Shown here: positions 1 to 8,885 of the stretch, in pieces
Layout of the letters: every line of letters starts with the position of its first letter
How positions within the stretch are numbered: position 1 is the first letter of the stretch
Assembly (NCBI GenBank): GCA_031286585.1
Contig: JAITUC010000009.1
Coordinates: 1-64,000, forward strand
DNA from: Delftia acidovorans
GTDB taxonomy: Bacteria; Pseudomonadota; Gammaproteobacteria; Burkholderiales; Burkholderiaceae_C
Length of the DNA: 64,000 bases
Reading direction: 5' to 3'
Translations under genes and position numbers: made by a program
The notes under the pieces: model-generated
Told to the model about the DNA's origin: nothing
Seen by the model: the letters and a program-made list of their open reading frames with translations, nothing else
Database searches by the model: none

Positions 1-507
1 GAACTGTACCGGGCGCGCAACTTCAAGCAGTGGATGAGCAAGGGCCTGTACCTGGGCACGCTGATGGTGGGCATCGAGCAGAAGCTGCTGGGCGGCAACG
101 TGCCGTGGACGCTGCATCACCAGCATCGCGACCACGAGATGCTCAAGCCGGCGTCGCAGTGCAAGCCCATCGAGTATCCGAAGCCCGACGGCAAGCTCAC
201 GTTCGACCGCCTCTCCTCGGTGTTCATTTCCAACACGAATCACGAGGAGAATCAGCCCGCGCATTTGACGCTCAAGGATGCGAGCGTGCCGGTGAACGTG
301 AATCTGCGCACCTATGCAGGCCCCGAGGGGCGCTTCTGCCCTGCTGCCGTCTATGAATTCGTGAAGAACGACGACGGCAGCGACCGCCTGCAGATCAACG
401 CGCAGAACTGCGTGCACTGCAAGACTTGCGACATCAAGGACCCGACACAGAATATCGTGTGGGTCACGCCCGAAGGCGGCGGCGGGCCGAACTATCCGAA
501 CATGTAA
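1..507 (+). CDS. Electron transfer flavoprotein-ubiquinone oxidoreductase, 3' part only
   Basis: C-terminal 168 codons of ETF-QO, the membrane-bound enzyme that passes electrons from ETF (fatty-acid and amino-acid dehydrogenation) to ubiquinone. The gene is cut by the window edge and is open in frame from base 1 to the TAA ending at 507. Four cysteines in the fragment (about residues 113, 137, 140 and 143), in the context [13 protein letters not shown], are the [4Fe-4S] ligands typical of the family. The end [12 protein letters not shown] is the usual ETF-QO C-terminus. From memory the exact tail ([13 protein letters not shown]) is closer to Burkholderia than to Comamonadaceae. That is a recollection, not a search result. 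Confidence 0.93.
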   Translation, partial: ELYRARNFKQWMSKGLYLGTLMVGIEQKLLGGNVPWTLHHQHRDHEMLKPASQCKPIEYPKPDGKLTFDRLSSVFISNTNHEENQPAHLTLKDASVPVNVNLRTYAGPEGRFCPAAVYEFVKNDDGSDRLQINAQNCVHCKTCDIKDPTQNIVWVTPEGGGGPNYPNM

Positions 508-584
508 GTTTGCAAACGCAGGCGCCGCCGTTGCCCCGCAGCGGCGCGCAGGCAGGCCGCAAGACCTTGCGGCCAACCCAACCC

Positions 585-1514
585 TCAAGCGCGCTGCGTG
601 CGCGGCTCGTCGCGCAGGCTGGCCACGACCGGAGCGAGCACCTCGCTCAACTCCGTCTTGCCGAAGCGCCGCTCGTGCATGCCGAACTCGACGTCGATCT
701 TGCCGGCGTTATGCACGTCGTAGAGATCGGTGATCAGCCGTGCGTAACGTTCGCTGAGTCCCGCGCGCAACAGCACAGGCGTCCACTGGTCGCGCGGCAG
801 CGCACGCGCGACCACTTCGCGCTTGCCGATTTCGGCGAGCACCCGGGCAACATCCGTCGCGCCGATGCGCCTCGGGCCCTCGATGCTCACGACGCGCGTG
901 CCGTGTCCGTGCGCCGCGTCGAGCAGCAACCCGGCCGCCGCGACGCCCACGTCCTGCGCCGCCACCGTGGGAAAGCGCTTGTCCAGCGGATGGTGAAAGC
1001 TCGGCAGCACGCCCGAGGCCAGCGCGGCGGGAATCACGCGGCGCCAGTTCTGCATATGCTCGGCGGAGCGCAGCAGAATCAGCCGGGCGGCGATGGGTTT
1101 CAATTGCTGCTCGAGGTAGTGATAAAGCCGCGTGATGCCGGTGTTCGCGTCCAGTTCTGCGCCGTAGTCGGACAGCGCGAGCACGGTCTCGGGCGGGTCC
1201 GCGCGCAGCGCACTGGCGGCCGCGTCGATCACCGTGCGCATGGTTGCCTCGGGGTCCGCGTCGGCCACGGGCACGGGGCAGAGGATCTGCACCGCCCGCG
1301 CGCCGCGCAGCGCCGCGGCCACCGATGCGCGGTCGCCCAGGTCCGCGAGCGCGACTTCGCAGCCCAGCGCGGCAAGACGCGCGCGTTGATCCGCGTTGTG
1401 ATGTGCACCCTGATGCGTGTCGCGCAGCACCGCGCGCACGGCGTGGCCCGCGTGTCGCAGGGCCGTGGCGGTTGCGAATCCCGCGTTACCCGACGCTCCG
1501 AAAATGACGTACAT
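585..1514 (-). CDS. NmrA-like NAD(P)-binding oxidoreductase (atypical SDR)
   Basis: A 309-residue protein of the NmrA/atypical short-chain dehydrogenase fold. The N-terminus VIFGASGNAG contains the GxxGxxG dinucleotide-binding turn at residues 6-12, followed by a Rossmann pattern (HAVRAVLRD) and LSDYGAELD further on. No classic YxxxK catalytic pair is obvious, as in NmrA and related redox-sensing or quinone-reductase members. The start is supported by GAGGAG just upstream of the ATG. It is transcribed away from an AraC-family gene that begins about 190 bp further right, so that regulator is its most likely controller. The substrate cannot be told from sequence. Confidence 0.85.
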   Translation of the reverse strand: MYVIFGASGNAGFATATALRHAGHAVRAVLRDTHQGAHHNADQRARLAALGCEVALADLGDRASVAAALRGARAVQILCPVPVADADPEATMRTVIDAAASALRADPPETVLALSDYGAELDANTGITRLYHYLEQQLKPIAARLILLRSAEHMQNWRRVIPAALASGVLPSFHHPLDKRFPTVAAQDVGVAAAGLLLDAAHGHGTRVVSIEGPRRIGATDVARVLAEIGKREVVARALPRDQWTPVLLRAGLSERYARLITDLYDVHNAGKIDVEFGMHERRFGKTELSEVLAPVVASLRDEPRTQRA

Positions 1515-1705
1515 GACGGCTCCTCCTCGATGTGGTCGTCATGATCGTAAAGGGGCCGGGGCCGCGAAACGCGCAGGGAAGGATCGCGGCGAGCAAAACC
1601 GGATGATGCATTCGAGGCGCGTTGCGCTGGGCACCTGCAATCCACTAGACTGGCCGCTCGATGCTCGCGCTCCGGGTACCCAAGTGGCGCGCAAAGGGGA
1701 ATGCC

Positions 1706-2635
1706 ATGAATGCAGTGCTGGAAGATGCGTTTGCGCCGGCGGCTGGCCGGGTTGCCCTGCAAAGCAGCGACGCCTTGGGCTGGCGTGGCTTTGGCGCGCA
1801 AATGCTGGCCATTTCGGCGGGTCGCCATCGCATTCCCGGCACGGCCTGCCACCGGGTTGGCGTGCATGTCGGCGCGCCGGTGCGCGCGCAGTGCGTCTGC
1901 GATGGCCTGCGCCTCGCGCGCATGCAGGCGCAAGGCGATGCCGATGTCGTTCCCGCTGGGCTCGACGGCGTCTGGACCGACGCCGCCGACTGCACCGTAT
2001 TGAGCATCCGCCTGGAAGACGCGTTCGTGCGCACGATCGCCGGGCAACTCGTGCGCAAGCCCGACACCGCAACCATCCGGCCGCGCCTGCAACTGCGCGA
2101 TGCGCGCCTGCAGCACCTCGCATGGGCGCTGCGCGCCGAGCTGGAGGCGGGCGAGGCCTCCGACCCCCTGTACGCGGAAAGCATCGGCACGGCGCTCGTG
2201 GTGCGTTTGCTCGACGCCGCAGAGCCGCCCGAAGCGCGGCGCGGCGCTCTCTCGCCGCACCTGGCCGTCCGCGTGACCGATTACATCGAGAGCCATCTCG
2301 ATGCGCGTCTCACGCTCGCGGAGCTGGCTGCCCTGATCGACCTGAGCGTGCCCCACTTCAAGGCGCTGTTTCGCGGGACCCTGGGCATGCCGGTGCATCA
2401 ATATGTCGTGCGGCGCCGGGTGGAGCGCGCCAGGACGCTGCTATTGAAGGGCGGCCTCAATGCAACCCAGGCGGCGCTGGAAGCGGGCTTCGCGCATCAG
2501 AGCCATCTGGCGCACTGGATGAGCCGGGTGCTCGGCGTGACCCCGCGCGAGCTCATGCGCGAGGCCGGGCGTGACAGGGCGGCTCGAATCACGGCTGGCG
2601 CAGATTCGCCAGCGCTTGCACCACGCGATCGATGA
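1706..2635 (+). CDS. AraC-family transcriptional regulator
   Basis: A 309-residue regulator. The N-terminal two thirds is a sensor region without clear family motifs. The C-terminus carries the double helix-turn-helix of AraC/XylS proteins, about residues 202-226 (LTLAELAALIDLSVPHF) and 252-277 (ATQAALEAGFAHQSHL), ending GVTPRELMREA. The ATG at 1706 is preferred over the upstream in-frame ATG at 1661 because AAAGGGGA lies 5 nt before it. It diverges from the NmrA-like gene. Its last 47 bp overlap the end of the convergent TPR gene, which is unusually tight. Confidence 0.85.
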   Translation: MNAVLEDAFAPAAGRVALQSSDALGWRGFGAQMLAISAGRHRIPGTACHRVGVHVGAPVRAQCVCDGLRLARMQAQGDADVVPAGLDGVWTDAADCTVLSIRLEDAFVRTIAGQLVRKPDTATIRPRLQLRDARLQHLAWALRAELEAGEASDPLYAESIGTALVVRLLDAAEPPEARRGALSPHLAVRVTDYIESHLDARLTLAELAALIDLSVPHFKALFRGTLGMPVHQYVVRRRVERARTLLLKGGLNATQAALEAGFAHQSHLAHWMSRVLGVTPRELMREAGRDRAARITAGADSPALAPRDR

Positions 2636-4319
2636 CGTCGGCCCAGTCGCCGGGCTTGCTCTGACGAAACAGGCGCGCAGTGGGATACCACGGCGAGTCG
2701 TCGCGCTCGCGCAGCCAGCGCCAGCAGCCGTCGTGGCGCGAGAGTATCCATACGGGCTTGTTCAGCGCTCCGGCGAGGTGTGCCACCGAGGTATCCACGC
2801 TAATGACCAGGTCGAGGCATTCGATGATGGCGGCTGTGTCGGCGAAGTCGCGCACGTCGCTCATCGGATCGAACGGGCGCAGGTGCGGCGGCAAGTCGTC
2901 GATTTGCGGCTGCGAGGCGGCCCCTTTCTGCAGGCTCACGAACGTTATGGCGGTGGCATCGGTGACATTGGCGACGTCACCGAGACGGAGCAGGGGCAGG
3001 AGCGCGCGCGCCGGCAAGGAACGGCGCTGGTCGATCGCGCTCATTCCGCGATCGTGGGTTCGCGGGTCGCCGGCCCAGACGAGACCGACCTTGAACCCGC
3101 CCGCGGGTAATCGCGCCCGCCACGCGCGCGTCAAGTCGGCGCTCGCGCGCAGGTAGGGGGTGCGCGCCGGGACCGTGTCGAGCGTCGTGCCGAAATGCAT
3201 CGGCAGACTGAGCATCAGGCACCAGTAGTCGTGACCCGGGATCGTCGACTTGCCGTCGAGCTCGTGGATCGCGTCCACGCCCTCCAGGCTTTCGAACAGC
3301 CGCTTCAGCGCGGGCGGGCACGCGACGCCGAGTCTTGCCACGCCGCGCGCCTTCAGCATGGGCAGATAGCGGCAGAACTGGAGCAGGTCGCCGTAACCCT
3401 GCTCCGGCCAGACGAGCAGCGACTTGCCTTCCAGCGGCTCGCCGCGCCATTGCGGATAGGGAATGGGCGGCAGCTTCACGGTTGCGACGTCCGCGGATTC
3501 GCCATGGCGCGATTCGTAAAGGCGCCAGCCTTCCTCGAAGGCGCCGAGCCCGAGCAGCAGCGCTGCCAGGTTTCCACCGGCGGTGGTGTAATCGGGCCGC
3601 AGCGCGAGTGCCTGGCGATAGGCGGCGATGGCCTCGTTGCTGCGGCCCTGCCGGTTCAGCGCATTGCCGAGGTTGTTGTGCATCTCCGGCGTGGTGGCGT
3701 CGATGGCCAGGGCGTGCCGGAATGCGGCTTCCGCGTCCCGAGGCCGGCCGAGATCGATCAGGACCAGGCCGAGATTGTTGAGCGCGAGCGGGTAGTGGGG
3801 TTGAAGGCGCAGAATCTCGTGGTACTCGGCTTCGGCTTCGTTCAGGCGCTTCATTTGCCACAGCAGCACAGCAAGGTTGTTGCGCGCCGGCACGTAGTCG
3901 GGCGCGATGGCGAGTGCGCGGCGCAAGGCGGCCTCCGCTTCCGGCTCGCGCCGTTGTTCGCGCAATACGAGGCCGAGATTGCCGAGCGCTGGCGGCCAGT
4001 CTGGCTGGATCGAAAGCGCGAGTTCGAAGGTGTGCTGCGCCTGCGGCAATTGCCTGCGGCCATAAAACCAGCTGCCGAGACGGTTGAGCGCCTCCAGCCG
4101 GTCGACCGGGCGATGATGCGGGTGCGGGCCCGCTTGCGCGTCTGGCTGCTCGTTGGGCGGTGCGTGATGGAGTTCGTGCAGGCAAAGCGCGGCAAGCTCG
4201 ATGGCCTGCTGGTGCGAGGGCGCGGACTGAAGCCACTGATCGAGGCGCGCCAGCGCCTCGTCGTAATGTCCGGATGCATAAAGCGACTGAGACGTCAGCC
4301 AGGATTCAGCAGCCTGCAT
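2589..4319 (-). CDS. TPR-repeat protein with GT9-like C-terminal domain
   Basis: A 576-residue protein. Residues about 75-270 hold at least six tetratricopeptide repeats with repeated units such as ALGNLGLVL, ARNNLAVLL and MHNNLGNAL followed by A.....AL.I.P. From about residue 290 a glycosyltransferase-9/heptosyltransferase-like domain follows (VGLVWAGDPRTHD, then DLVISVDTSVAHLAGALNKPVWIL). Proteins of this shape occur across the Burkholderiales and are often annotated simply as TPR proteins. The role is unknown, possibly glycosylation. AAGGTGAAAGC precedes the ATG. There is no signal peptide. Its 3' end overlaps the AraC gene. Confidence 0.82.
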   Translation of the reverse strand: MQAAESWLTSQSLYASGHYDEALARLDQWLQSAPSHQQAIELAALCLHELHHAPPNEQPDAQAGPHPHHRPVDRLEALNRLGSWFYGRRQLPQAQHTFELALSIQPDWPPALGNLGLVLREQRREPEAEAALRRALAIAPDYVPARNNLAVLLWQMKRLNEAEAEYHEILRLQPHYPLALNNLGLVLIDLGRPRDAEAAFRHALAIDATTPEMHNNLGNALNRQGRSNEAIAAYRQALALRPDYTTAGGNLAALLLGLGAFEEGWRLYESRHGESADVATVKLPPIPYPQWRGEPLEGKSLLVWPEQGYGDLLQFCRYLPMLKARGVARLGVACPPALKRLFESLEGVDAIHELDGKSTIPGHDYWCLMLSLPMHFGTTLDTVPARTPYLRASADLTRAWRARLPAGGFKVGLVWAGDPRTHDRGMSAIDQRRSLPARALLPLLRLGDVANVTDATAITFVSLQKGAASQPQIDDLPPHLRPFDPMSDVRDFADTAAIIECLDLVISVDTSVAHLAGALNKPVWILSRHDGCWRWLRERDDSPWYPTARLFRQSKPGDWADVIDRVVQALANLRQP

Positions 4320-4465
4320 GCTTTCACCTTTTTCGGTCTGGAAAATCGCTTATTTTTCTACGCTTCGCTCATGCCCTGAACGGGATAATTCCTAAAAGCA
4401 GCCGGATACGGGACTATCCGGGCTGGCATGCAAGGCGGCGCTCCGGCGCGTGCGCCAGGCACCTC

Positions 4466-4512
4466 CAAAAACAATCGCGCCACTGTCCGGGGGAACCGGG
4501 CAGTGGCGCGAT
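4466..4512 (-). terminator. Rho-independent terminator, downstream of mmsA
   Basis: A perfect 12-bp inverted repeat, ATCGCGCCACTG (4474-4485) and its complement (4501-4512), with a C/G-rich 15-nt loop. A T run follows on both strands: TGTTTTT in the minus direction and CTTTTTATT in the plus direction. It lies 35 bp past the mmsA stop codon and would end that transcript. It also marks the boundary with the compositionally different left block. Confidence 0.88.
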
Positions 4513-4546
4513 CTTTTTATTTCGAGCTACGAATTATTTGACCGGG

Positions 4547-6085
4547 TTATTTGGCAACCGGCATCGTGAACTCCGCACCCTTTTCGGTGCTTTCCGGCCA
4601 GCGCTGCATGATCGACTTTTGCTTCGTGTAGAAGCGCACGCCTTCCTCGCCATAAGCGTGCATATCGCCGAACAGGCTGCGCTTCCAGCCGCCGAAGCCG
4701 TGCCAGGCCATGGGCACGGGAATCGGCACGTTGATGCCGACCATGCCCACTTCGATGCGGCGGCCGAACTCGCGCGCCACGTTGCCGTCGCGCGTGAAGC
4801 AGGCCACGCCGTTGCCGAACTCATGGTCGTTGACCAACTGCACGGCCTCGGCGAAGTCCTTGGCGCGCACCACGGCCAGCACGGGTCCGAAGATCTCTTC
4901 CTTGTAGATGCGCATGTCGGGCGTGACATGGTCGAACAGCGTGCCGCCCAGCCAGAAGCCGCCCGAGGTGTCGGTGCCCGTGGCGGCGCCGGCCGCCTTG
5001 CCGTCGAAGCCCCGGCCGTCGACCAGCAGTTGCGCGCCTTCCTTGACGCCCAGGTCGATGTAGCCGCTGATGCGATCGTGCGCGGCGCGCGTCACGATGG
5101 GGCCCATTTCCGCGGCCAGGTCCTCGCCGTCCAGCACCTTCAGCGCCTTGGTGCGCTCGATCAGGCGCGGCAGCAGCTGGTCGGCCACATCGCCCACCAG
5201 CACGGCCACGCTGATGGCCATGCAGCGCTCGCCGGCCGAGCCATAGCCGGCGCCGATCAGCGCGTCCACGGCCTGCTCGATATCGGCATCAGGCATGACC
5301 ACCATGTGGTTCTTGGCGCCGCCCAGGGCCTGCACGCGCTTGCCGTGGCGGGCGCCTGTCTCGTAGATGTAGTTGGCAATCGGCGTGGAGCCGACGAAGC
5401 TCACGGCCTTCACCTGGGGATGCTCGATCAGCGCATCCACGGCTTCCTTGTCGCCCTGGACCACGTTGAACACGCCATCGGGCAGGCCGGCCTGCTTGAG
5501 CAGGTCGGCGATCAGCAGCGAGGGCGTGGGATCGATGGGGCTGGGCTTGAGCACGAAGGTGTTGCCCGCCGCAATGGCCACGGGGAACATCCACATCGGC
5601 ACCATCACGGGGAAGTTGAACGGCGTCACGCCCGCCACCACGCCCAGCGGCTGGCGCAGCGTCCAGTTGTCGATGCCGGTGGAGACCTGGTCGGTGAAAT
5701 CGCCCTTGAGCAGCTGCGGGATGCCGCAGGCGAACTCCACGATGTCGATGCCGCGGCTGACCTCGCCCTGCGCATCGGTGAAGACCTTGCCGTGCTCGGC
5801 CGTGATGGCGTGGGCCAGTTCGTCCTTGTGCTGGTTGAGCAGTTCGAGGAAGCGGAACATCACGCGCGCCCGGCGCAGGGGCGGCGTGTCGGCCCACTGG
5901 GGGAAGGCCGCCTGGGCGGCCGCCACGGCGGCATCGACATCGGCGCGCGAGGCCAGGGCCACGCGGCCCGTGACCTGGCCGGTGGCCGGGTTGGTCACGT
6001 CCTGCTCGCGGCCGCTGGCACCTGCCGTGCGCTGGCCGTTGACGTAATGGACGATGGAAGCGAAGGAGGTGTTTGCGGTGTTCAT
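4547..6085 (-). CDS. mmsA: CoA-acylating (methyl)malonate-semialdehyde dehydrogenase
   Basis: A 512-residue aldehyde dehydrogenase of the MmsA/IolA type. It converts methylmalonate semialdehyde (valine catabolism) or malonate semialdehyde (inositol or beta-alanine catabolism) with CoA and NAD+ to propionyl-CoA or acetyl-CoA. The catalytic cysteine is about residue 288 in [14 protein letters not shown]. The N-terminal [13 protein letters not shown] and the segment [15 protein letters not shown] are typical of the MMSDH branch. Length is normal. It is divergent from a LysR gene, with a palindromic operator between them. The window also holds iolC and iolB homologues, whose pathway makes malonate semialdehyde, so IolA activity is possible. 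Confidence 0.93.
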   Translation of the reverse strand: MNTANTSFASIVHYVNGQRTAGASGREQDVTNPATGQVTGRVALASRADVDAAVAAAQAAFPQWADTPPLRRARVMFRFLELLNQHKDELAHAITAEHGKVFTDAQGEVSRGIDIVEFACGIPQLLKGDFTDQVSTGIDNWTLRQPLGVVAGVTPFNFPVMVPMWMFPVAIAAGNTFVLKPSPIDPTPSLLIADLLKQAGLPDGVFNVVQGDKEAVDALIEHPQVKAVSFVGSTPIANYIYETGARHGKRVQALGGAKNHMVVMPDADIEQAVDALIGAGYGSAGERCMAISVAVLVGDVADQLLPRLIERTKALKVLDGEDLAAEMGPIVTRAAHDRISGYIDLGVKEGAQLLVDGRGFDGKAAGAATGTDTSGGFWLGGTLFDHVTPDMRIYKEEIFGPVLAVVRAKDFAEAVQLVNDHEFGNGVACFTRDGNVAREFGRRIEVGMVGINVPIPVPMAWHGFGGWKRSLFGDMHAYGEEGVRFYTKQKSIMQRWPESTEKGAEFTMPVAK

Positions 6086-6138
6086 GCCAGCCAGTCTAGG
6101 AGTGCGCCTTCGGCCTGCCTAGGCGCTGCGCTTGAATT

Positions 6139-6162
6139 GATTGTTCATTTTGCTGAACAATC
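6139..6162. promoter_or_regulatory. Palindromic LysR-type operator between mmsA and its divergent regulator
   Basis: A perfect inverted repeat GATTGTTCA-N6-TGAACAATC with 9-bp arms. It fits the interrupted-dyad T-N11-A form bound by LysR-type regulators. It ends 5 bp before the LysR ATG and begins 54 bp before the mmsA start, suited to autorepression plus control of mmsA. Binding by the neighbouring regulator is inferred. Confidence 0.7.
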
Positions 6163-6167
6163 TCTGC

Positions 6168-7130
6168 ATGGCAAATGAAAAACCCGATGCCAGGGCCGAG
6201 GCCTTGTGGAGCCACCTGCACTGGCTGGTCGTGCTGGAGCAGCAGGGCAGCTTCACCTCGGCCGCCGCGCGCCTGGGCGTGAGCAAGGCGGCCATGAGCC
6301 AGCGCGTGGCCGAGCTGGAGCGCGCGGCCGGCGTGGCCCTGGTCACGCGCACCACGCGCAGCGTGCGCCTGACCGAAGCGGGCCAGCGCCTGGTGGACGA
6401 GACGCGCGGCGCCTTCGAGCGCATCGCCGACAGCTTTGCGGGCGTGCGCGACCTGGCTGCCGAGCCGCGCGGCCTGCTGCGCGTGACCGCGCCCGTGGCC
6501 TTCTCGCGCCAGCAGCTCATGCCCCGGCTGCCGGCCTTCCTGCGCGCCCATCCGCAGATCCGGCTGGAGCTGGACCTTTCGGACCACCTGCGCTCGCTGG
6601 CGATGGAGGGATTCGACATCGCCGTGCGCCATGCCTCCACGCCGCCCGAAACCCATGTGGCCTGGGCGCTGGCGCCCACGCGCTCGCTGCTGGTGGCCAG
6701 CCCGGACTACCTGGCCGCGCACGGCACCCCGGCCACCCCGCAGGACCTGGCCGCGCACCAGTGCCTGCACTACCCGCGCACCCAGGGCGCCATGGCCTGG
6801 AGCTTCGTGCCGGCCGATGCCGGTGCGGACGCCGGTGCAGACGCAGCACGCACCGTCGTGCCCGTGGCGGGCGGCTTTGCCGCCAACAACAGCGAAATGC
6901 TGCGCGACGCCGCCATGGCCGGCCTGGGCATCGCCCTGGTGCCCGACTTCAGCGCCCAATCGGGCCTGGCCTGCGGCCACCTGCGCGAGGTCCTGCCCGG
7001 CTGGCGGCCCGTCGATGCCTTCGGCGAACACCTGTTCGCGATACGCCCCTACGCCAGCCACGTGCCGCGCGCGGTGGCGGTGTTCGTGGAGTTCCTGCGG
7101 GCGTCGTTTGCGGCGGGGTTCATTCGGTGA
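6168..7130 (+). CDS. LysR-family transcriptional regulator, divergent from mmsA
   Basis: A 320-residue LysR-type regulator. The N-terminal winged helix-turn-helix covers about residues 12-70 (QGSFTSAAARLGVSKAAMSQRVAELERAAG). A periplasmic-binding-protein-like effector domain follows, with RVTAPVAFSRQQLMPRLPAFL marking its start. The ATG at 6168 was chosen over an in-frame TTG at 6141 because the TTG lies inside the palindrome that probably serves as operator. No strong ribosome-binding site is visible. Divergence from mmsA with a shared 82-bp control region suggests that it regulates valine or semialdehyde catabolism. Confidence 0.88.
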   Translation: MANEKPDARAEALWSHLHWLVVLEQQGSFTSAAARLGVSKAAMSQRVAELERAAGVALVTRTTRSVRLTEAGQRLVDETRGAFERIADSFAGVRDLAAEPRGLLRVTAPVAFSRQQLMPRLPAFLRAHPQIRLELDLSDHLRSLAMEGFDIAVRHASTPPETHVAWALAPTRSLLVASPDYLAAHGTPATPQDLAAHQCLHYPRTQGAMAWSFVPADAGADAGADAARTVVPVAGGFAANNSEMLRDAAMAGLGIALVPDFSAQSGLACGHLREVLPGWRPVDAFGEHLFAIRPYASHVPRAVAVFVEFLRASFAAGFIR

Positions 7131-7149
7131 ACGAGGGGGCCCGTCCCGC

Positions 7150-8493
7150 CTATCGCTCATCCGGCAAGCGCGAGCGTGCCACCTTGGCTGCGGCCGACTT
7201 CAGTTTCGGGGGCGCGGAAAATCCTTCGAAGGCGTCTCCTGGCATCCAATCGCCGATGGCATAGACGCGCTGATCGCGCAAGCCCTGAACGCCTTCGGAC
7301 CAACTCGTCAGCATGCGCTTGCCGATGTCCCTGAAGCCGTCGTGCTGCGCCATGGCGTCCCTGACCTGCTGCCCGGCGTCGGCCACGGCATCGCTGATCG
7401 CTTCCACCATCACCGCCTGCTCCCGGGGCGCAATCCCCAGGGTCGCGGCGATGAACTTCTGCAGGCTCTTGCCTGGCGTCCAGGTCTTCTTTCCCATGAA
7501 TTCGATGCTGGGCGGGTTGTTCTGGAAGCCGGGATAGACGACGGTGGTCAGCATGTCGTAGGCGGGGGACAGGTGCACGTCGGCACGCCGGGTGTAGAGC
7601 AGGGCCAGGTTCTTGGCATGGCAGTCTGCATTGCGCAGCGCATAGGTCAGCAGCAGCGTGGTGGCCAACTGGCGATAGGTCTGCAGCCGGCGTTCGCCGG
7701 GCACATGGTCGCGCACGGCCTTGGCGATGCGTTCCCAGGTGGTGTCGTACTTGGCCGCGGGGCGCAGGCCCAGCAGCGCGCAAAAGTCCTCCATTCCCCA
7801 AAGGGCCTGTCCGTTGTCATCGACATCGAAACGGTGCACGACCAGGGCCTGCCCGTCGTCCGAGATTTCTGTCCGGGCCGCAGGCATTACCTTGGCGGCG
7901 ACCTGCATGCACAGGTGCTCGTTCAATGCCACAAAGGGCAAGTGCCTGCTGGAGCCTTTGATGATGTGGCGGCGTGTGACGAGGCTCGCCTTCCTGTGCC
8001 CCGCCAGCGATGGGCCGCCGCCCTGGACCGCCTCATCGTTCGCGTCCAGGAACTTGGGCACCACGCCGGAGACGCCACTGGTGGCGTGCTGCCGCACCAG
8101 TTGGGCAAAGGCTGCTTCCGAGTTGTCGCCGCGCAGCAGCGCGGCCACTTCCACGGAGCTGGCAGGCTGCTGCAGAGCGGCGCCGGGCGCGGCGACCTGG
8201 ATGCGGCCGACCATGTTGCGGCCAATCACCGAAAGCAGTGCGACGGGGCTGGCCCCGATGTGGGGGCCGAACTGCTCCTGCAGAACCTGCAGCAGATAGC
8301 CTTCCGGCAGGTTCATCTGCAGCACGGGGGGCAGTTGGTCATCCCAGGCGTAGGACTCCGTGCGCACGGGCATGGTGAGTGAGACGAAGTCCTCAGGCGC
8401 CGTGTGGGCGTGGTAGGTCAGCACGCTTTTGAAGTCGCCCACCGGCTCCAGCACCGCGACCTCCCGACCCAGGACGTGGACGGCGAGCTTCAT
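7150..8493 (-). CDS. hipA: HipA-family serine/threonine kinase toxin
   Basis: A 447-residue HipA-type kinase. In E. coli the homologue phosphorylates glutamyl-tRNA synthetase and causes growth arrest. The N-terminal couple_hipA region begins MKLAVHVLGREVAVLEP. The kinase core shows SGVVPKFL (nucleotide-binding loop) and NADCHAKN with catalytic Asp290. Metal-binding Asp313 lies in LSPAYDML, and the 23-residue spacing equals that of E. coli Asp309 and Asp332. All key residues look intact, so it is probably active. It overlaps the antitoxin gene by 4 bp (ATGA). The target in this host is unknown. Confidence 0.92.
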   Translation of the reverse strand: MKLAVHVLGREVAVLEPVGDFKSVLTYHAHTAPEDFVSLTMPVRTESYAWDDQLPPVLQMNLPEGYLLQVLQEQFGPHIGASPVALLSVIGRNMVGRIQVAAPGAALQQPASSVEVAALLRGDNSEAAFAQLVRQHATSGVSGVVPKFLDANDEAVQGGGPSLAGHRKASLVTRRHIIKGSSRHLPFVALNEHLCMQVAAKVMPAARTEISDDGQALVVHRFDVDDNGQALWGMEDFCALLGLRPAAKYDTTWERIAKAVRDHVPGERRLQTYRQLATTLLLTYALRNADCHAKNLALLYTRRADVHLSPAYDMLTTVVYPGFQNNPPSIEFMGKKTWTPGKSLQKFIAATLGIAPREQAVMVEAISDAVADAGQQVRDAMAQHDGFRDIGKRMLTSWSEGVQGLRDQRVYAIGDWMPGDAFEGFSAPPKLKSAAAKVARSRLPDER

Positions 8494-8750
8494 GGCCGTG
8501 CCTGGTTGCGCTCGCGGCGCAGTTCATCCAGGGTGCCCGACTGGCCCATGGCGAAGAATCCGATCTCCATGCCCAGCACGGCCAGCACGGCCAGGAGCTT
8601 GCGCGCCCCGAATTCGGCCGAGCGGCCACGCTCGAAGCGCGACAGGGTCTCGGCCGTGATGCCTGCCTGGGCGGCCACGGCGCCTTGTTGAAGACCCAAT
8701 GCGCGCCGCCGATGGGCTACGGCTTCGCCGAGTTCTTGAAGGGTTTGCAT
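8490..8750 (-). CDS. hipB: HipB-like XRE-family antitoxin
   Basis: An 86-residue protein with a Cro/C1-type helix-turn-helix across residues 5-60 (RRRALGLQQGAVAAQAGITAETLSRFERGRS), followed by a short C-terminal tail. It is the first gene of the pair. HipB proteins bind HipA and repress their own promoter. The ATG at 8750 directly abuts an operator-like palindrome. No clear ribosome-binding site is seen, and an in-frame TGA five codons upstream of the ATG rules out a longer product. Confidence 0.9.
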   Translation of the reverse strand: MQTLQELGEAVAHRRRALGLQQGAVAAQAGITAETLSRFERGRSAEFGARKLLAVLAVLGMEIGFFAMGQSGTLDELRRERNQARP

Positions 8751-8766
8751 TTGACTTTTATATCAA
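8751..8766. promoter_or_regulatory. HipB operator candidate, start-proximal copy
   Basis: TTGACTTTTATATCAA, of the form TTGA-N8-TCAA, touches the hipB start codon. Thirteen of 16 positions match the second copy at 8791-8806, and the two starts are 40 bp apart, about four helical turns. The N8 spacing resembles the known E. coli HipB operator layout (TATCC-N8-GGATA). Confidence 0.65.
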
Positions 8767-8790
8767 TAAAACCCAATTTCTCCTAGATCA

Positions 8791-8806
8791 TTGATTTATA
8801 GATCAA
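8791..8806. promoter_or_regulatory. HipB operator candidate, distal copy
   Basis: TTGATTTATAGATCAA has TTGAT and ATCAA arms and is the second TTGA-N8-TCAA site upstream of hipBA. On the minus strand it contains TATAAA, a possible -10 element, so occupancy would block the promoter. The surrounding 60 bp are far richer in A/T than the genes around them. Confidence 0.65.
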
Positions 8807-8885
8807 ATAAAAATGCTGATTGGCCGCCGCATTCCGCCCCCGTCAAACGCGGCCGGGCCATTGGCGATCGTGCTTCGCAGGCCCC

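Noticed and set aside
4160..6178. A 672-codon plus-strand frame opposite mmsA
   Set aside because: It is an antisense shadow rich in His, Gly and Ala, with no recognisable fold, while mmsA on the other strand is unmistakable.
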